From an uncultured Clostridia bacterium (GTDB lineage: Bacteria > Bacillota_A > Clostridia > Oscillospirales > Acutalibacteraceae), in NCBI GenBank assembly GCA_937891215.1, contig CALAEU010000330.1, positions 1 through 7,649 on the forward strand: a stretch of DNA of 7,649 bases, written 5' to 3'. The translations under genes were made by a program, and so were the position numbers. Position 1 is the stretch's first letter, and each line of letters starts with the position of its first letter. The notes beneath the pieces are model-generated. The model saw only the letters and a list, made by a program, of their open reading frames with translations, was not told the DNA's origin and did not search any database. Shown here one piece after another: positions 5,949 through 7,649 of the stretch.

Positions 5949-6842
5949 TTATTGAAGTACATATTTAAGTTCATCTTTGAGTGCTGCTGCATGTGCTTCA
6001 GAATCCTGTTTACAATAAATTGTAAATTCCTCGTTTGTACCAGAGAAAGCACTCGCACCTATTTCGGTAACAGATTCAGGAATTGTAAGTTTCATAAGAG
6101 AAACACAACCTGAAAAAGCATTTTTACCTATTGAAAGAGTCTGTTGTGGCAATTTAATGTTTGTAAGGGCTTTACAATTTTGAAATGCTGCTGCACCAAT
6201 ATGCACACTACTACCATCGCTCATAAAATAAACATTTTTAAGTTTCTGACAATCACTGAATGCCGCATTGTCAATTGTGTTAATTGAACTTGGAATATAA
6301 ACACTAGTTATCTGACTACTTTTGAAACAGTTATAACCAATTTTTGTAACTGGTAAACCATTAATTGTAGGTGGAATATTTGGTGTCATATCACTTCCAA
6401 AATAACTATTGATTGTTACAGAATCACCATTTATAGTATATTTGTAATCAACCATCTGAACAACAGGAGCTTTAGTAGTTGGTTCTGTTGTTGTGGTGGT
6501 TGTTGTACTGCTTGGTGTAAGTTGCGGAACATAATCACTTGGATAAACGATGCTGATAACAACATTAGGACTGGTTGATGGTATAGTTGCAGTAGGGTCA
6601 GATGGATTTATGGTAGAACTCTCTGGTTCTGTTGATAAATCAAGTGAATTTATGTAAGCATCCCAATCGAAAAAACTTTCAGTTTCACCAGGTTGTTGTA
6701 CAAGTAAAGTTGTTGAAGGCACTGAAAATGAAGTTGTAGGAACACTTGGTTCAGCATCTTTAAAAAGGCTTATAGTTACAATGGCGGCTACAAGAACAAC
6801 TGCAATTGCAACAGAAGCAATAATTTTTGTAGTTTTCTTCAT
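5949..6842 (-). CDS. Membrane-anchored or secreted BspA-type leucine-rich repeat protein
   Basis: 297-residue exported protein of unknown ligand. Residues 1-6 are basic (MKKTTK) and 7-27 form one hydrophobic segment. There is no lipobox cysteine, so it is either a signal peptide (possible cleavage near Ala30) or an uncleaved anchor. Residues 31-127 are a Thr/Ser/Pro-rich, low-complexity linker with a run of seven Thr at 113-119. Residues ~165-275 carry about four to five BspA-type (LRR_5) repeats with the usual pattern, such as IGKNAFSGCVSL, LTIPESVTEIGASAFSG and a closing IYC. The tail (276-297) is a short amphipathic helix typical after the last repeat. No sortase LPXTG motif or cell-wall domain is visible. 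BspA-type repeats in gut bacteria are often used in adhesion or protein contacts, but the role here is not known. An AGGGAG ribosome site lies 7 nt before ATG. It is a single-gene unit with its own terminator and is divergent from the GH13 gene. Confidence 0.88.
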   Translation of the reverse strand: MKKTTKIIASVAIAVVLVAAIVTISLFKDAEPSVPTTSFSVPSTTLLVQQPGETESFFDWDAYINSLDLSTEPESSTINPSDPTATIPSTSPNVVISIVYPSDYVPQLTPSSTTTTTTTEPTTKAPVVQMVDYKYTINGDSVTINSYFGSDMTPNIPPTINGLPVTKIGYNCFKSSQITSVYIPSSINTIDNAAFSDCQKLKNVYFMSDGSSVHIGAAAFQNCKALTNIKLPQQTLSIGKNAFSGCVSLMKLTIPESVTEIGASAFSGTNEEFTIYCKQDSEAHAAALKDELKYVLQ

Positions 6843-6874
6843 ATATAAACTCCCTTAAGAAAATTGTTATAAGA

Positions 6875-6916
6875 ATATACTTTGTAATTATACTATAAAG
6901 AGTTTAAAAAGTATAT
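6875..6916. repeat. 9-bp inverted repeat bracketing the LRR gene promoter
   Basis: ATATACTTT (6875-6883) and AAAGTATAT (6908-6916) are exact reverse complements 24 bp apart. The proposed -10 box lies between them and the -35 position falls in the right arm. In such AT-rich sequence this could be chance. Confidence 0.35.
6887..6915 (-). promoter_or_regulatory. Candidate promoter of the LRR protein gene
   Basis: Minus strand: perfect -10 TATAAT (6892-6887). At 17 nt upstream the -35 position reads TATACT (6915-6910), a weak match to TTGACA, so an activator or an alternative start may be involved. The leader would be about 35-40 nt. Confidence 0.45.
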
Positions 6917-6979
6917 AGTATTTTTTTACCAAATTGTGAATTAAATATTTCGACAATATGCTAAAATTGAACGATTAAC

Positions 6980-7008
6980 TTGTAAATAATCATACAGTGT
7001 GTTAGAAT
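6980..7008 (+). promoter_or_regulatory. Extended -10 promoter of the GH13 gene
   Basis: Plus strand: -35 TTGTAA (6980-6985), 17-nt spacer, -10 TAGAAT (7003-7008) with an upstream TG at 7000-7001 (extended -10). Transcription would start near 7015, leaving about 27 nt before the ATG, which includes an AGAGAGG ribosome site (7028-7034). Confidence 0.6.
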
Positions 7009-7041
7009 TATTTCAAAATATGTACAAAGAGAGGTATTTTT

Positions 7042-7649
7042 ATGCAAAAAAACTGGTACAAAGAGATGGTTGTATATCAGGTATGGCCACGCAGTTTTAA
7101 AGACTCTAATGGTGACGGTATAGGTGACCTTGAAGGTATCTACTCAAAACTTGATTACATCAAGAGTATTGGTATAGATGCTATATGGTTCTCCCCTCTT
7201 TTCTGCTCACCTAATGCAGACTATGGTTACGATATTGCTGACTATATGGACATCAATCCTGAATATGGTGATATGGATACTTTCAAAAAAGTTCTCGCTG
7301 GTGCACACGAACGCGGAATGAAAGTATTTATGGACCTTGTTGTAAATCATACATCTACAGAACATAAATGGTTTAAAGAAAGTTGTAAAAGTGTTGACAA
7401 CCCTTACCATGATTACTATATCTGGAGAAAAGGTAAAGGTAAAAATGGTAAAAAACCACCAAACAACTGGCTTTCTACATTTGAAGGCGGTGCCTGGGAA
7501 TATGTTGAAAGCGTTGATGAATATTATCTTCATGTTTTCACAAAAGGTCAGCCAGACTTGAATATGGATAACCCAAAAGTTCGTGAAGAAGTTAAAAACA
7601 TTATGAAATTCTGGCTCGATATGGGCGTTGACGGTTTCCGTGAAGATGT
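7042..7649 (+). CDS. GH13 alpha-glucosidase / oligo-1,6-glucosidase-like, N-terminal part
   Basis: First 202 codons of a glycoside hydrolase family 13 enzyme, cut by the right edge; relatives are about 550 residues. Seen: WYKEMVVYQVWPRSFKDSNG, the typical beta1 start; a calcium-type loop DSNGDGIGD (21-29); conserved region I DLVVNH (98-103); QPDLN (170-174), the region V form usual in oligo-1,6-glucosidase-type enzymes (amylases and others differ); and region II GFRED with the catalytic nucleophile Asp202. The acid/base Glu and third catalytic Asp are beyond the window. No signal peptide, so it is cytoplasmic and acts on imported short alpha-glucosides. The final two bases GT force Val after the nucleophile, a residue linked to alpha-1,6 preference in yeast isomaltase. 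Most likely an alpha-1,6- or mixed alpha-glucosidase (GH13_31-like); trehalose-6-phosphate hydrolase or dextran glucosidase cannot be excluded. AGAGAGG lies 7 nt before ATG. Confidence 0.93.
   Translation, partial: MQKNWYKEMVVYQVWPRSFKDSNGDGIGDLEGIYSKLDYIKSIGIDAIWFSPLFCSPNADYGYDIADYMDINPEYGDMDTFKKVLAGAHERGMKVFMDLVVNHTSTEHKWFKESCKSVDNPYHDYYIWRKGKGKNGKKPPNNWLSTFEGGAWEYVESVDEYYLHVFTKGQPDLNMDNPKVREEVKNIMKFWLDMGVDGFRED

Noticed and set aside
6967..6978. TTGAACGATTAA, CG-centred partial palindrome resembling a LacI-family or cre operator upstream of the GH13 gene
   Set aside because: Only four of six base pairs are symmetric and it does not match the cre consensus well; not enough to call an operator.
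7207..7533. 108-codon minus-strand frame opposite the GH13 gene
   Set aside because: Antisense to conserved GH13 regions, with Phe/Thr-rich composition expected from reading the complement.

Overview
The window looks like a stretch of chromosome from an AT-rich, endospore-forming Gram-positive anaerobe, most likely a Clostridia/Oscillospiraceae-type gut bacterium. That view rests on the low GC, the spore maturation pair spmA-spmB, an EndoA/MazF almost co-linear with the Bacillus protein, good GGAGG-type ribosome binding sites, a BspA-type leucine-rich-repeat surface protein, and an oligosaccharide-cleaving GH13 enzyme. The species assignment is inference; no rRNA is present.

Layout. (a) 1-2196, minus strand: a type IIA topoisomerase operon. 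A ParE-like subunit B (106-2106) is read from a near-consensus sigma-A promoter (2169-2196) and followed 14 nt later by the start of what is probably its subunit A partner, cut by the window edge. (b) 2197-3373, plus strand: spmA and spmB, overlapping by ATGA, with a possible sporulation-sigma promoter. (c) 3280-5379, minus strand: metK then radC, 29 nt apart, driven by a near-consensus promoter (5351-5379). This unit converges on spmAB. The radC and spmB stop regions overlap by 11 bp, and the best terminator for metK-radC lies inside the spmB coding sequence. (d) 5385-5775, minus strand: a single MazF/EndoA endoribonuclease gene with a GTG start, no antitoxin next to it, and its own hairpin terminator that abuts the metK promoter. 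(e) 5914-6842, minus strand: one gene for a membrane-anchored or secreted Thr/Ser/Pro-linker plus LRR protein, with its own terminator. (f) 6980-7649, plus strand: an extended -10 promoter and the first ~200 codons of a GH13 alpha-glucosidase, running off the window.

Most of this is housekeeping content (DNA topology, SAM synthesis, sporulation) in short, self-contained transcription units with clear punctuation. I do not see a phage, IS element, CRISPR array, tRNA or multi-gene novel defence system. The most worthwhile observations are at the level of gene arrangement: a strand-specific terminator hidden in conserved spmB codons, an 11-bp perfect inverted repeat inside radC, an antitoxin-less EndoA, a metK leader too short for a SAM riboswitch, and the divergent ATPase lid motif of the second topoisomerase.
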